The notes below the pieces were generated by a model that did not search any database, was not told the DNA's origin, and saw nothing but the letters and a program-made list of their open reading frames with translations. Below, in pieces: positions 10,898-22,111 of a stretch of 64,000 nt of DNA. Each line of letters begins with the position of its first letter. Positions within the stretch are counted from its first letter, which is position 1. The translations under genes were made by a program, and so were the position numbers. The stretch is from Drechmeria coniospora (lineage: Eukaryota > Ascomycota > Sordariomycetes > Hypocreales > Ophiocordycipitaceae). The stretch covers positions 9,066,552-9,130,551 of the forward strand of contig NC_054391.1 in assembly GCF_001625195.1 (NCBI RefSeq), read 5' to 3'.

Positions 10898-13269
10898 ATG
10901 TCTTCGCTTCCGTCGTACCGCGAGGCCACGACGCGACCGGACTGGCTCCTGCTCGCGGCCCCCCGCGTTCGCTTCGCCGACTACCGCTCGCTCTGTCTCG
11001 TCTGCCGTCGCTCCTGGTCCATCTTTGCTCCGCGCCTGTGGGGCGACCTCCTCCGTTCCGTCCGTCGGTCCGGGCTGGAGCCTGCCGATGGTGAGTGATT
11101 GCCTCGTCGAGCATCGCCCGCCGCGCGCGTCCGACGGCCCATGAGCAAAAATTCTCTTCTCGACCGAGCAGTTAACAGCCTTCGCTCCCTGCCGCCCGAA
11201 TAGACCTCGTCTGGTGGCTCGATTTTGTCTCGAGCAAGCTGGTCCACGTCGATCCCAACACGCGCGCACTCGTCCGCGTCCTCGACGCAACCTGCTTTGC
11301 CAAGGACGCCTACTACCACTATGCGTCCGACCGGAGCTCCGGCGCGCTGGAGCAGGCCTTTGTCCGTGCTCTGGAGCTTCTGCCCAACGCCGACTCGCTC
11401 CTGCTCGACGGCCATGCCGACCTGAACCCTGGCTTCCTCCTCCTCCGTTCGCCGCTCGCCACCCCGTCGCATCGTCTGCGGCTGCTCAGCCTTGCCCGAT
11501 GCGCCGCTCACCTGCCGAGCGCCTTCTTCCACGCCCCTTGCCTCCAAAAGCTCGTCTATCTCGATGTCTCGGATGTCCCCGGCTCCGTTGCGCCGCTCCT
11601 CGAGCCCGCCTTGCTGCCGGACCTTTGCATCCTGAAGCTGCAAGGGAGAGCCGTCGACGATGCGGCCCTCGGCCTTGTCGTCCGGGCCTTCTCCCGCAGG
11701 CTGTGGAGCCTGGACCTGACCGGGAACCCCATCACGGATGCGGCCGTTCAGCTGCTCGGCGACTGGTCCTTTTCGCCCGCATCGCTGCGGTCCGGTGACC
11801 ACTTCGAGGCGGAGGGGCAGGTTGCCGCGCCTCGCCCCCACGGCACGGCACAGCATGGACCCTTCCTCACCATCGAGGAGTCGGCTCTCAGCGGCGCCTT
11901 TTGCCACCCGGAGAGACATCTCGTCGATGCGCCTCGGTACGCGGGGGCTGCGCCGGAGTCGGCACCTCACCAACATGGCCGCTCGGATGCTTCGTCTCCG
12001 ATCCGTGATGACTCTGCCGAATCCTCATCGAGGCTTCTGTCCCGCGCCGAGACTGACCTGGAGCGCGAGGCGTTTTGCACCTCGCGCGGCCTGACGCATC
12101 TGCGCTTGTCCGGCACCAACGTGACCAGCGCTGGCATCCAGAAGCTACTGCGAATCTCGTCCGGCCGTCTCGAAGATCTCGCCTGCGACCTCCCGCCGTT
12201 GTGCCCGTCCGTTCGTCACCGGATCAAGTCATGGCCCGACGGCGCGAAGCTGTACGGCATCCTCGGCGCCGCTCATTTGTTTCGGCCCGTCGTCTCGTCC
12301 AACCTTCGAAAGCTACGCATTCACCATTCTCTCGTCACCCACATACCCACGCTCGAAGCCGAGAGCTTGTCGGCCATGGCGCGCCTGTTCTTGGCCGAAA
12401 CATCGATACTCGAGAGAGTGGAGAGGGCGTATCCTCGAGTCTTCGTGCCGGACATGAACCCGCGCTTGACCTCGTTGACTCTGACAAACCTCCCGCGCCG
12501 CTCTTCCGGCCCGCTGATCGAGAAGCTCGTCGACTTCATCAACCTCCTCTCCTTGCAGGAACGCACCATCCGAGACGCCGCCGCCGCCGCATCCTCTTGG
12601 CGCAGCCCGCGCCTCGTGCCGGGTCTGAGACGGCTGACGTTGGAGTTTGCCTCGGACCCGATGCAGGACGGACGGTCCACCTCGGACTTTGTGGACGCCG
12701 AGGAATTAATGTCCGGCGCCGAAAGCGAGTTCAGCTTCTTCCCTGGCGAGCAGGGGGGAAGGCGACGGCCGGAAGCGCACGGCCGAGCGAGGCCAGATTC
12801 CGATGTCGAGACTCGCACCGTAGATCCCCCCAGGTCCGACCGAGACAGTTGCCATCGGTTTGAACCCTACGACGGAACTTGGAACGGGAAAGCATTTTCA
12901 GTTCCCGTCTGGATAGGAACCGACGGCGCCAGCAACGACGTGTTTGACAGGTATCGACGGCTCGTCATCGACGACGGGCTGAGAGACGGTGTTGGACCGG
13001 CGACGCCGTGCCAGGTGGCCGCGGGAGCGCCCGAGCGGTCGTACATTTTTCAGGACGCCTGGTGCGCAGCCGTGATGCCTCCAAGACTCCAGGTGCCACC
13101 CCGGAGTGCCTTGGAGGGAATGAGAGACGTCCTGGACGAGCTGAGATTGTTTCGGTTGGCCGGGAGGGCCGCATCGTCGACGTTGCGGATGAATGCCCGA
13201 GACGGACGGCCGCTTCCAGGCGAGCCTCCGAGGTTCTGGACGGGCACCTTGAAGGTGTCTACCCCTTGA
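10898..13269 (+). CDS. F-box-like, leucine-rich-repeat protein
   Basis: Two exons, 10898-11090 and 11204-13269, are joined across a 113-bp intron and give 752 residues. Residues ~10-60 resemble a degenerate F-box: a hydrophobic stretch followed by LCLVCRRSWSIFAPRLWGDL, which in fungal F-box proteins follows the LPxE core. The next ~200 residues contain leucine-rich-repeat phrases such as LVYLDVSDV, LCILKLQG and LWSLDLTGNPITDAAV. A further group near residues 420-450 includes LTHLRLSGTNVTSAGIQKLL, and the C-terminal third has LTSLTLTNLP and LRRLTLEF. Such proteins usually present substrates to SCF ubiquitin ligases; that role is inferred from architecture. The regions between repeats are low-complexity and poorly conserved in appearance. 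The start is the first Met in frame after a C/T-rich leader. The whole second exon is open, which argues strongly for coding. Confidence 0.68.
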
Positions 13270-13285
13270 TGCCCGTACAGGCGCT

Positions 13286-13560
13286 GATCATGACAAGGGC
13301 ATCAAAGGCATCGGCCATGCGCCGTCACCATTCAGGCATTGCACGGGATGCATGCCGACATGGCCGTGGTACGCGATCCTGCCGCACGCCTTTGGGGCAT
13401 GCCATGCCGTACGCCATTCTTTCAAGACAGGGGCAGCGCCAAGGCACAGGCCATGCGCTGTCACCATTCATGCTTTGCATGGAGTCATACATGCCGACAT
13501 GGCCATGATGCGCGATGCCGGCGCGCACCTTTGGGGCATCTTGTAGGCCACTCTTTCACT
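13286..13560. repeat. Imperfect ~136-bp tandem duplication
   Basis: The segment starting GGCCATGCGC near 13315 recurs near 13450. Shared blocks are GTCACCATTCA, ATGCCGACATGGCC, GCGCGAT/ACGCGAT and CACCTTTGGGGCAT. The copies are diverged and lie immediately after the stop codon of the F-box-like gene. Confidence 0.75.
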
Positions 13561-14683
13561 TCCTGCCGACGGCTCACGAGGCGCATCCGAGATGCGAGGG
13601 CCTTGGACCGCGAGCTCGGACTGGCACCAGCATGAGGTGGCGGATGCCCCAGTCGGTCGCGGCCAGAGCTGGTTCCGCCACCGGCACGCAGGAGGGATGG
13701 TCTCGGGCTGTGGAAACCGTCTGCCAAGAGGCTGAAGTCGTGCTTTGCTCGTTTTTTCCGATGCTGCACGGAGTGCATATTCCGGGGTGCATGGACCAGT
13801 GCCGTTCACGTCGCCACCACGACCGGCCCAGACCTGCAGGCGCTAAGAGCCGAGACTGATGATGCTGCCTGCAAGGACGGCCCAAGTTGGATGCTCGACA
13901 TGCATGCACGTATGGACATGCACACATGGGTGTGCCTGTAGTCCGTACGTAGCCGTGAACCAGACCCGTGTGGAGAGCGGCATCATTGGCGCCGAGGAGC
14001 ATGCAGCCTGCGATGCGCGGCCGCTCGCCAGCGGGCGAGAACAGGATGAGACAGCGGCGAGCAGAGAGAGGGTGGGTGGTTTGTCTCGGCCTGGTACCTA
14101 CCCGAGCCACGTCTCACCAAGCGCCTTTGCGTGTTGCTGTGCACAAGCGGCGGAGGATGGCATTCGATGCCAAAATAACTCGAGTGTACGTACCCCCGGC
14201 CTCGTTCTGAATCGAGATTCTCGCCGCCCGAGGAGGCAGCGGGATAGCTCTGCGTACCGTCGACGCCTCCGCAATCCGCATTCCTGGCCGAACATGTGTC
14301 TAGGACGTGTTTGAGAAGCCTGAGAGATCAGGGCGAGGGGAGGGGAAGAGCGGCCCTTGATGGCTTGGAGACATGCAGCAGATGGGCAGTGGAGGGCTGG
14401 AACGACGTGAGGGCCTTGTCCTTGCAGTCGTAGCTGCGCTGTCTCGGGATCGAGAAACACCAAACATCCCGTACATGACGGCGTACCTGCATGCAAGTCT
14501 ATCACGTACATGTTGCGTACGTGCCAGGTGCGTGTGCATCGTAATACGTGTTTACGTGCTGGTGCAGGGTAGGTCAGTGGTGAGGTCGATGTATCTGTGC
14601 ATGTGCAACAAAGTACGTACTGTAGGTGTAGTTGCACTCCGTACTGTACTGGCAATCACTGGTACTTGGGTGCACCCCGTACT

Positions 14684-14750
14684 GTACTGGTAATCACTTG
14701 TACTGGTAATCACTTGTACTGGTAACCACTTGTACTGGTAATCACTTGTA
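14684..14750. repeat. 16-bp GTACTGGTAATCACTT repeat
   Basis: Four nearly identical 16-base units occur at 14684, 14700, 14716 and 14732 inside GTAC-rich DNA. One copy has AACCACTT in place of AATCACTT. Confidence 0.85.
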
Positions 14751-16088
14751 CTTGAGGTGTTTTGTGTGCAAGTACGTGGATGCTTGTGGTACACCACTAT
14801 TACACCACGACTTTGTTGCTTGCAGGACTCGCTCTTCAGCGTTCCCGTTGACGGCTGTAACAGGGCAACAAGGTAGGGTGGAAATGCGGGGGAGACCCGG
14901 GGGGGGTGGGCGTCATAGGATAGACATGGTTGCAGTGAATACTGGTAGAGAGAGTACCAGGTATTACTCCGTACATGGTTGAAAGTACTTGCTTATTTGT
15001 GTACTCAGTCCTTGGACGTACTGCGAGCGCACTGCTTTCTTTGTCGTTGGCTGGCTCATGTGCATATCAACATGGTGCATTCACACCTGCAAGCCGTACC
15101 TGCAGTACTGGCCGCTCCTACATACCACTATTTGGCCGTCCTGGTGCATATTCCAGCGGGGCGTCGCCATGAATGGATGGCCAACCGTACGTAGTATGGG
15201 TACTCGCTTGTCTCGTACACATCAACCACACCCGCTGCACGCACTTGTTGCGCCTTGTCTCTGCATACTTGCATGCACATGCACGCACCTGCGTACATGC
15301 AGGTCTATTTGCTCCGTACTCCGTAGCGCTGTAGGTGCTTCTTCGTGGAACTGGTTCGTCATGAGCAGGTTTTCCCTGCATTGCCTCCCCAACTGCAAGT
15401 TCCAGCCACGACATCTGTGCGCCCCCACAATCATGATGCGGCTGAACAAGCTTGTGGCTGCTGCAATGTATGGCTGATATGACGGAATATGAATACTGGC
15501 TGGATAGGCGCAAGTACGTCACGTGCACACATGCAAGTACATATGGTTACGCCTATATACATGTATGTACGGAGTAATACACGCCCATGCATGCACATAT
15601 ACTGTACGGAGTGCGTGCACAGCACAGTGCACAGCACACATACAGGTAGCTCCATGTACTCTGTACATACATGTACTCTGTACATGTCCTCGCACTGCCA
15701 ACAGCTGCTGTCCCATTGCGGTCTACGGCCTGGAGGCTGATCGATGACTGAGCATTAGTGCGTAGCCCTGCCGTAGGTACTTCGTGCCACGGCGAATGCC
15801 TCCGTATACCTTCATGTATCCGTACCCCCGTCCAGCTTGCATGCTGTTGTGCCGCCGGAGACCGAGCCATCGACCGTCGGTAATTACCTATTCTCCGACG
15901 CTGGACGACAGGGGTTGGCCCTGTCCGCCATCCACTTGACAATCGAGGGGCAGGCGAGCATGGGGTATCAACAAGGAGCATCCGGCAGCAACACATTGTT
16001 GGCGTCGTGTGCTTGTTGCAAGGGGAGCCCTGGTTGCCGCCCAGGCCCGGAATGCGCGACCGTCCTGCCAGATCGTCGCCTCAGCACC

Positions 16089-16193
16089 CTGATCGAACAC
16101 AGAGACAAGTTGACTCGTCGCCTCGGCACTCTGATCGAACAGAGACAAGTTGACTCGTCGCCTCGGCACTCTGATCGAACAGAGACAAGTTGA
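16089..16193. repeat. 40-42-bp tandem repeat
   Basis: CTGATCGAAC starts units at 16089, 16131 and 16171, each continuing AGAGACAAGTTGACTCGTCG. This makes two full copies and one partial copy in non-coding DNA. Confidence 0.85.
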
Positions 16194-16645
16194 ACATCCG
16201 CCCCTCGGGCCTTGGCGCTGTGCGAGCATGGTGCATCCTTCCTACGTCGTCGTGCATGACCAATGTCCAAAGATGACGCCTTCATCAGGTAGATCCAGAG
16301 ACAAACATCGATGTGCGAATCAGCCGTAGCACCATACGGAGGCAGCCATTCATACGCGAATCTGCCGTGCACCGAAAAGTGAAGCCTCGACCGTGGGCAT
16401 GTAGAGACAGGTGTTTGCATTGGCATCAGCTGTAGTACCAAATGTAACATCTCCATCACGCAGATGCACAGACGGGACAGGCAGGCATCAGCATGTGAAT
16501 CGGCAGAGTGAAGCATCGACCATGCACGTGTAGAGACGGACATCGACATGTGCATCAGCCGCGACAATGGACCCCAAGTCGCTGCCCTTTCGGCATCGGC
16601 AGACACGTCCGTACATCTTCTTTTCAACGTCCGTCGCGCGACGGT

Positions 16646-19440
16646 TCAGAGATAACCATTGGCGCCCAGCCACTCCTTGAGAGCGGCCGAGTCCCGCTTC
16701 TTGTACGAGGCGCGGCCTCGAATCTTGTCCTTGACCGTGCCCAGCGTGCGGTTGAAGCTGCTCGTGTCCTTGTCCTTGAAGAAGCCGTCGATGTCGTCGA
16801 TGACGGCATCGTCGGTGAAGCCGCCCAAGCTGACGCGGATGAATCGATCGAGCACAATGGGGTTCCCGAGCTTCGCCAGGCACACGTCCCAGTTGCCCTT
16901 CATAAACTCCCACTGCACGACGCGGCCGGCCGGGTTGGCGGCGAGGCCCATGCCGAGCGCGTGCATGTCGGCCGACGGCACCGCGTTGTTGGGGGGGGAG
17001 CTGTTGAAGTTGAAGGGCACAATCGACGTGCGCAGCAGCTCCTCGTCCTCGGCCGCCGAGAGGGCTTGCAGGCAGATGAGCTTGCCGTCAATCGACTTTG
17101 TGTTGAACCACTCGCCCTTGAGCACGTCGACGGCGCGAGCGGCATCCTTGCGGACGGCGTTGCGCCAGACCGACCCGCGCAGCGACGGGTGGATGGCGTT
17201 GGCGTCGGGGTTCTCGACCCAAGCGTTGAAGCGCCGGAGAGCTTCCTTGACGACCCTAGAGACGTCGTCAGCGGGGTGCGCCGGGCGCGTCGGGCGCGTC
17301 GTGGCCTCGACTTACTCGGCGTGTCCGTTGGCGGCGGCGACGCCGATGAGCTGCTTCCGCAGAATGCCGGCGAGGTACTCCTCGCCCTCGGGAAACTCCC
17401 AGCCGACCTCCCTCACCTTGGCGTCGATGAGCTTGAGCGTAAAGTTCTCGAGGCCCCTCTTGAGGTCGGCGTCCTCGTTGAAGACGCCCTTGACCGACGA
17501 GATGGAGTCGAGAACCTGGGTCCAGACGAGGGGATGCGTCTCCTTGCCGAAGCCCCGGAGGAAGATGAGGAGCGAGGCCGTCGTGGCGTCGCCCGAGAAG
17601 GCGAGGTCGGCCGTCGAGCCGATCATGGCAATCTTGTCCTCGGTCGAGAGCCTGTCGAGCTGCGTGCTCAGCTTCTCGAGGCGCGAGGGTGGGTAGTTGA
17701 CGCGGTAGAAGCCCGTGGCGCCGCTGTTGAGCTTGTAGAAGCCATCGTCGACGTCGCGGATCGTCTCACTCTTCTGCGTCAAGGACAGGTCGGCCACGCC
17801 CGGCTGGCCCTTCCTGCCCTCGAGACCCAGGGGAACCCACCAGGTGGTGGTGTCGTCCTCGGGCTTGACGTCGCCCGTCGAGAGGAAGCGGGACTGCTTG
17901 ACCGAGATCTGGCCGGGCGCCTCGGCCACCGTCAGGACGGGATGGCCAATCTTGGAGATCCAGGGGCCCATGAGGCCGTCGACGTCCTTGCCCGACGCCT
18001 CGCTCAGCGCGTCCCAGAGCGCCTTCGTCTTGGCGTTGCCGTACTTGTGCGCCTTGAGGTAGTTGGAGACGCCCTTGAGGAACGTCTTGACGCCGAGGTG
18101 GTTGGCGAGCATGCGGATGGCGGAGCAGCCCTTGAGGTAGCTGATCGAGTCAAAGATCTGATTGACGTCGAGCGCGTCGCGGACGGGCACGTGGATCGGG
18201 TGGCTCGCGCGGATGCCGTCGAGGCGAAAGGCCGCCTCCATGCCCTCGTTGACGAACTGGGCCCAGACCTGCCAGTCGGGGTGGAGGTGGTCGACGGCGT
18301 ACCAGCCGACCCACGTGGCGAAGCCCTCGTTGAGCCAGAGCTCGTCCCACCAGTCCATGGTCACGAGGTTGCCGAACCACTGGTGGGCGAGCTCGTGGGC
18401 GACGACGTAGGCGACCGAGTTCTTGAAGCGCGCGTCCGACGTGGCCTCGTCGAAGAGCACCTGCGTGGTGCGGTAGGTGACGAGGCCCCAGTTCTCCATG
18501 GCGCCGTGCGTGAACTCGTGGACGGCGAGGAGGTCCGACTTGGGCAGGGGGTAGTCGATGTCGAAGATTTCCGAGAAGAAGTCGATGATCTTGGGCGCGT
18601 GCTCGAGCGCCCACCGGCCCTGCTCCTTGAGGCCGCGCGTCGTGTAGACGCGGACGGGGAGCTGCTTGCCGTTGTAGCGGCGGTCCGTGTGGGCCTCGAC
18701 GTACTCGAAGTCGCCGACGGCCCAGGCGAGGAGGTAGGTGCTCATGATGGGCGTCGTCTCGAACGAGACGACGTTCCAGCCCTCCCTGGTCGCCTTGGTC
18801 TCCTTGACGGGCATGTTGCTGAGGGCGACGAGGTCGGCGGGCACCTCGATGTCGAAGTCGAACGTGGCCTTGAGGTTGGGCTCGTCGAAGCAGGGAAAGG
18901 CGCGGCGGGCGTCGCAGGACTCGAACTGGGTGCTGAACATGTAGTGCCACTCGTCGTCGCGGGGCACCGAGCCGGCCGGCGTCACCGTCGGCTTGTACTT
19001 GCTGCGGTAGAAACCGGCCATGTCGTTGTTCAGGACGCCCTCGAAGTCGATGGCGACCGACGCCTGGCGGGAGACGGGAATTTCCTGGTCGAAGGTGATG
19101 GTGGCCCGCTGAGCACGATCATCGTAGCCGAAGTTGGTCGACTCGATGGCTTGCGACGACTTGGTGTGATCGAGCATGAGCTTCGCGCGCGAGAGTTTGA
19201 TTTCGAGCGTGTTGAGGACGATCTGCTTGGTCGGCTTGACCACCTCGACGTCGATGCTATCCGGACGTCAGTGCATCGGCCGGGCAGGGTGACACGACAC
19301 GACACGACACGAATGGCCGGGCAGGAGAGGGCTCACGTCACGGTTCCCTTGTAGGTCCATGCCTTGAAATCGAGCTCTCCGAGGGAGACCTTGTAGTGAA
19401 TGGGCTTCACGTTGTCGGGGAGAACTTCGCGGTCGGCCAT
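16646..19440 (-). CDS. M1 family zinc aminopeptidase (APE2/AAP1 type)
   Basis: Three exons on the minus strand (19337-19440, 17316-19256, 16646-17255) with introns of 80 and 60 bp give 884 residues. The zinc site HELAH (His322, Glu323, His326) is followed by the third ligand Glu345 in LWLNEGFATW. The substrate-binding GAMEN motif lies at ~286-290. The DARRAFPCFDEP segment and the C-terminal ERAP1-like helical domain are also present. Length and motifs fit the yeast AAP1/APE2 group, which remove basic or neutral N-terminal residues in peptide turnover and glycogen-linked metabolism. Both splice joins restore family-typical text (KGTVTIDVEV and GHAEVVKEALRRF). The start at 19440 (MADREVLPDN) matches the conserved N-terminus. 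An in-frame ATG at 19581 would add 47 Ser/Arg/Pro-rich residues that could act as an organelle presequence. Confidence 0.94.
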
Positions 19441-20183
19441 CTTGTCGAGATGTCTTGCTCTCGCGTGGGCGGAGCAGGGACGAGAAGGGGTCGAGGGACG
19501 AGGGAAGCGAGGTAGAGGGCTAGATGGGGATGTCGGATTAGCACGAAGAGAAGCGGCAGACGAAACCGACGAAGCTTCCACCGACTTGTTAGCGAGCAGA
19601 GTTGGGTATCGGCAGAGCCCTCTGGTAGCTAGAAGATTTTCAAGAAAGCCTCCTGGAGCGAGCGGTGGAGAGCCTTTGTTTGTATGAATGATGATGGCTC
19701 GGATGCGGAGGAAGGGAAGGGGAAGGGGATTGATGGACGAGCTGCGTGCTGCACTCGCTGCTGCGTTATTACACGTAATAACTCATCCCCGTCGCTCCTG
19801 CTCGTTCGTTCGTATTGACGGTGCGGGGCATGCGAGCAGGAAGGAGGGGGCCGAAGGGGGGGGGGGCGGGAGGCAGGAGGGGGCCAGCCGGAGGGGCAAG
19901 AGCGATGGGGATTGCTCGGAAGGAGGTGGGTGAGCGGCGGATAAGGTAGGCACGAGCCAGAGCAGGATCGGCGAGAAGGTGGGATCGGCGAGAAGGTGGT
20001 AACGACGGTGCGAGGAAGGACCAACCTCGGTCAGCGGAAGGATAGAATCTGAGAAGAGGAAGGAAGACAACAGCACATGTACTCCGTAAGTACACCTGCT
20101 CAGGTACACCGATGAGTCTGCACAAAGATGCATACCCAAGTGCTCCGTACTATTACCTGTAGTACTACTCTGTACACTTGTGC

Positions 20184-20247
20184 AAGTACGTAGCAGGTGA
20201 AGTACGTAGCAGGTGAAGTACGTAGCAGGTGAAGCACGTAGCAGGTG
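20184..20247. repeat. 16-bp AAGTACGTAGCAGGTG repeat
   Basis: Four consecutive copies begin at 20184, 20200, 20216 and 20232. The last has one substitution (AAGCACGTAGCAGGTG). Confidence 0.9.
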
Positions 20248-21488
20248 GTGCTTACAATAGTGGCGGGATATCGCTCTCTCAAACAGGCATGCTGGACTCG
20301 TACGTGCAACTGTAGGCAAGCTCGTGTCGGAACAACGATGCTCACATCGTTCATACACTTACCTTGGCAAGGCCGAACCTTTGCTCAGGTGCGTTCGGAT
20401 AGAAGCGGAGGATCGTGGTTTGCTTCCGAAATGTCGCTGGCCACCACTTACGGTCACGGTCACGGTCACACGCCCGCTCGCAATGCCACCCACACTCGGG
20501 TTGAGACGTGGCCGTAGCCCGCTGTAGCTGGCGAAGAAAGCCCTCAGACCGGGAGCCGTATGCGGGTGGCCATGGCTCCCACCGGCCTCGGCGGCTGCTG
20601 CATGGCTTCGAATCTCCCTCGCGAGACGGCTCCAACATCTCGCCGTCCTCGTCAGGCTTCCCGGCATCGTCATGGCAGCGCACCGGCCCCGGTCGGATCC
20701 GAAAAAGAGGAATGCTTCGACTCGCTCGGATTCGCTTTGCTGCTGCCGTCGGGGGATCTGCTTGGCAGCCGTGCAATGCCGTGGCCGCTCCACTCCGCTG
20801 TCCGTCGATGTAGGATAAAAAAAATCAGCGAGGCGTGGGAATTGTTGTTTTCTCCTGTGACACAATGGCACACTATTTGCACTGTACTCCGTACAGAGTA
20901 CATGTATGTACGTATACTCCCATGTACCCGGACTTATACAACCTACTGCAGATGTACAGTGATGTACAGTAAGTATCAATAATTCTACTGTACTTACAGT
21001 ACATGTTTGTAGGTACGGAGTGCTTATTACTTAGGTAGGTAGGCACGGAGTACTCCGCACTACAACTCGGTACGGTACAGGTACATACAGTACAGTGTAA
21101 TTACTGTACTTGGAGTTGGCATCTAGCAAGGTGGGCACTATCATGTTCACACTTCGTACCCGTACATGGATACGGCAGTTTTTAGAGTATGACAGAGCAG
21201 AACGCAAGCACCTACGAGCAAGGTACAAACGAGCCGAGAGAATCAAGAGTGATATTACAATGCAATCAAAGCCTTGAAGTGATCATGCATCTGCAGGACG
21301 TGGACGATGGCGGCGCCGCACAGCGCTCGTTGTCTTATGGCGGCTAACTAAGCTTCGCCCAAGCACGGCACTATGTATGACAGGAACCGTGGCGCACAGT
21401 GCTCATACATCCAAGGTAAGCACAGTACATGAGAATACGGAGTGCCCTGTACAATGTTCTTACCTACAGTACTTCTCCGCACCGGAGT

Positions 21489-21675
21489 CCGTACTTGGGT
21501 GTTATTAATATTAGTATTACTATACGGAGTACTGTAAATACTCAAGTAAGTACTCCGTACTTGTGTAGGCAAGTACTTGTCCGTACTTGGGTGTTATTAA
21601 TATTAGTTGTATTACTATACGGAGTACTGAAAATACTCAAGCAAGTACTCCGTACTTGTGTAGGCAAGTACTTGT
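21489..21675. repeat. ~92-bp tandem duplication in a GTAC-rich island
   Basis: Positions 21489-21580 and 21581-21675 are almost identical. They share CCGTACTTGGGTGTTATT, TATACGGAGTACTG and GTGTAGGCAAGTACTTG, and copy 2 has a small TTGT insertion. The near-identity implies a recent duplication. Confidence 0.9.
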
Positions 21676-22111
21676 ATACGTGCTTACTTATGTGCGGAGT
21701 ACTTACCACAATAACAGGCACAGTGGCCGATCACGTCATCCCCTGCCTCGCCCAACCCTCTCCGCCTCTCCCATTCATTCTCAGGCTCTGGCCAGACACC
21801 ACCATCACCGCAGCCGATCACAACTCGGCAAGGCCGCCACGTATAAAATGCTAAACAAATTCTCGCGTTACGCTTCCACCTTGCCGCCAGCCACATGGCC
21901 CTCAGCAGGGCAACTAGGCTCGAATCAAGGCCGCGTGCAATTATACGGCTGACGGAGCGCCCGCGTTGAAAATGCCTCTGGCCACGCCCGCCACGGCCGT
22001 GCCTCTTGGCCAACGACGACGACCTTCCCAGAGCTGCAAAGGCAACCCGACGGGCGCTTCGGACATCGTTGCCGCGCATGATGCGCAGCGGAAACGACGG
22101 AAACGACAAGC

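Larger units (their letters stand above)
13270..16645. other. Gene-free region with tandem repeats and GTAC-rich DNA
   Basis: No gene is supported. The stretch contains a duplicated ~136-bp segment next to the F-box-like gene, GTAC-rich DNA at about 14460-15700, a 16-bp repeat at 14684-14750 and a 40-42-bp repeat at 16089-16193. The open frames present are short, run across these repeats and show no domain. Confidence 0.55.
19441..22111. other. Gene-free, GTAC-rich region
   Basis: This stretch lies between the divergent starts of the aminopeptidase and the secreted-protein gene. The first ~500 bases are presumably the aminopeptidase promoter. From ~20080 the DNA becomes saturated with TACTCCGTAC-type words, especially 20880-21720. 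It includes a 16-bp repeat, a GGTCAC triplication near 20455-20470 and a 92-bp tandem duplication. No gene is supported. Confidence 0.55.

Noticed and set aside
16508..19354. 948-codon + strand open frame opposite the aminopeptidase
   Set aside because: It lacks any domain, while the minus strand encodes a complete M1 peptidase with zinc ligands.
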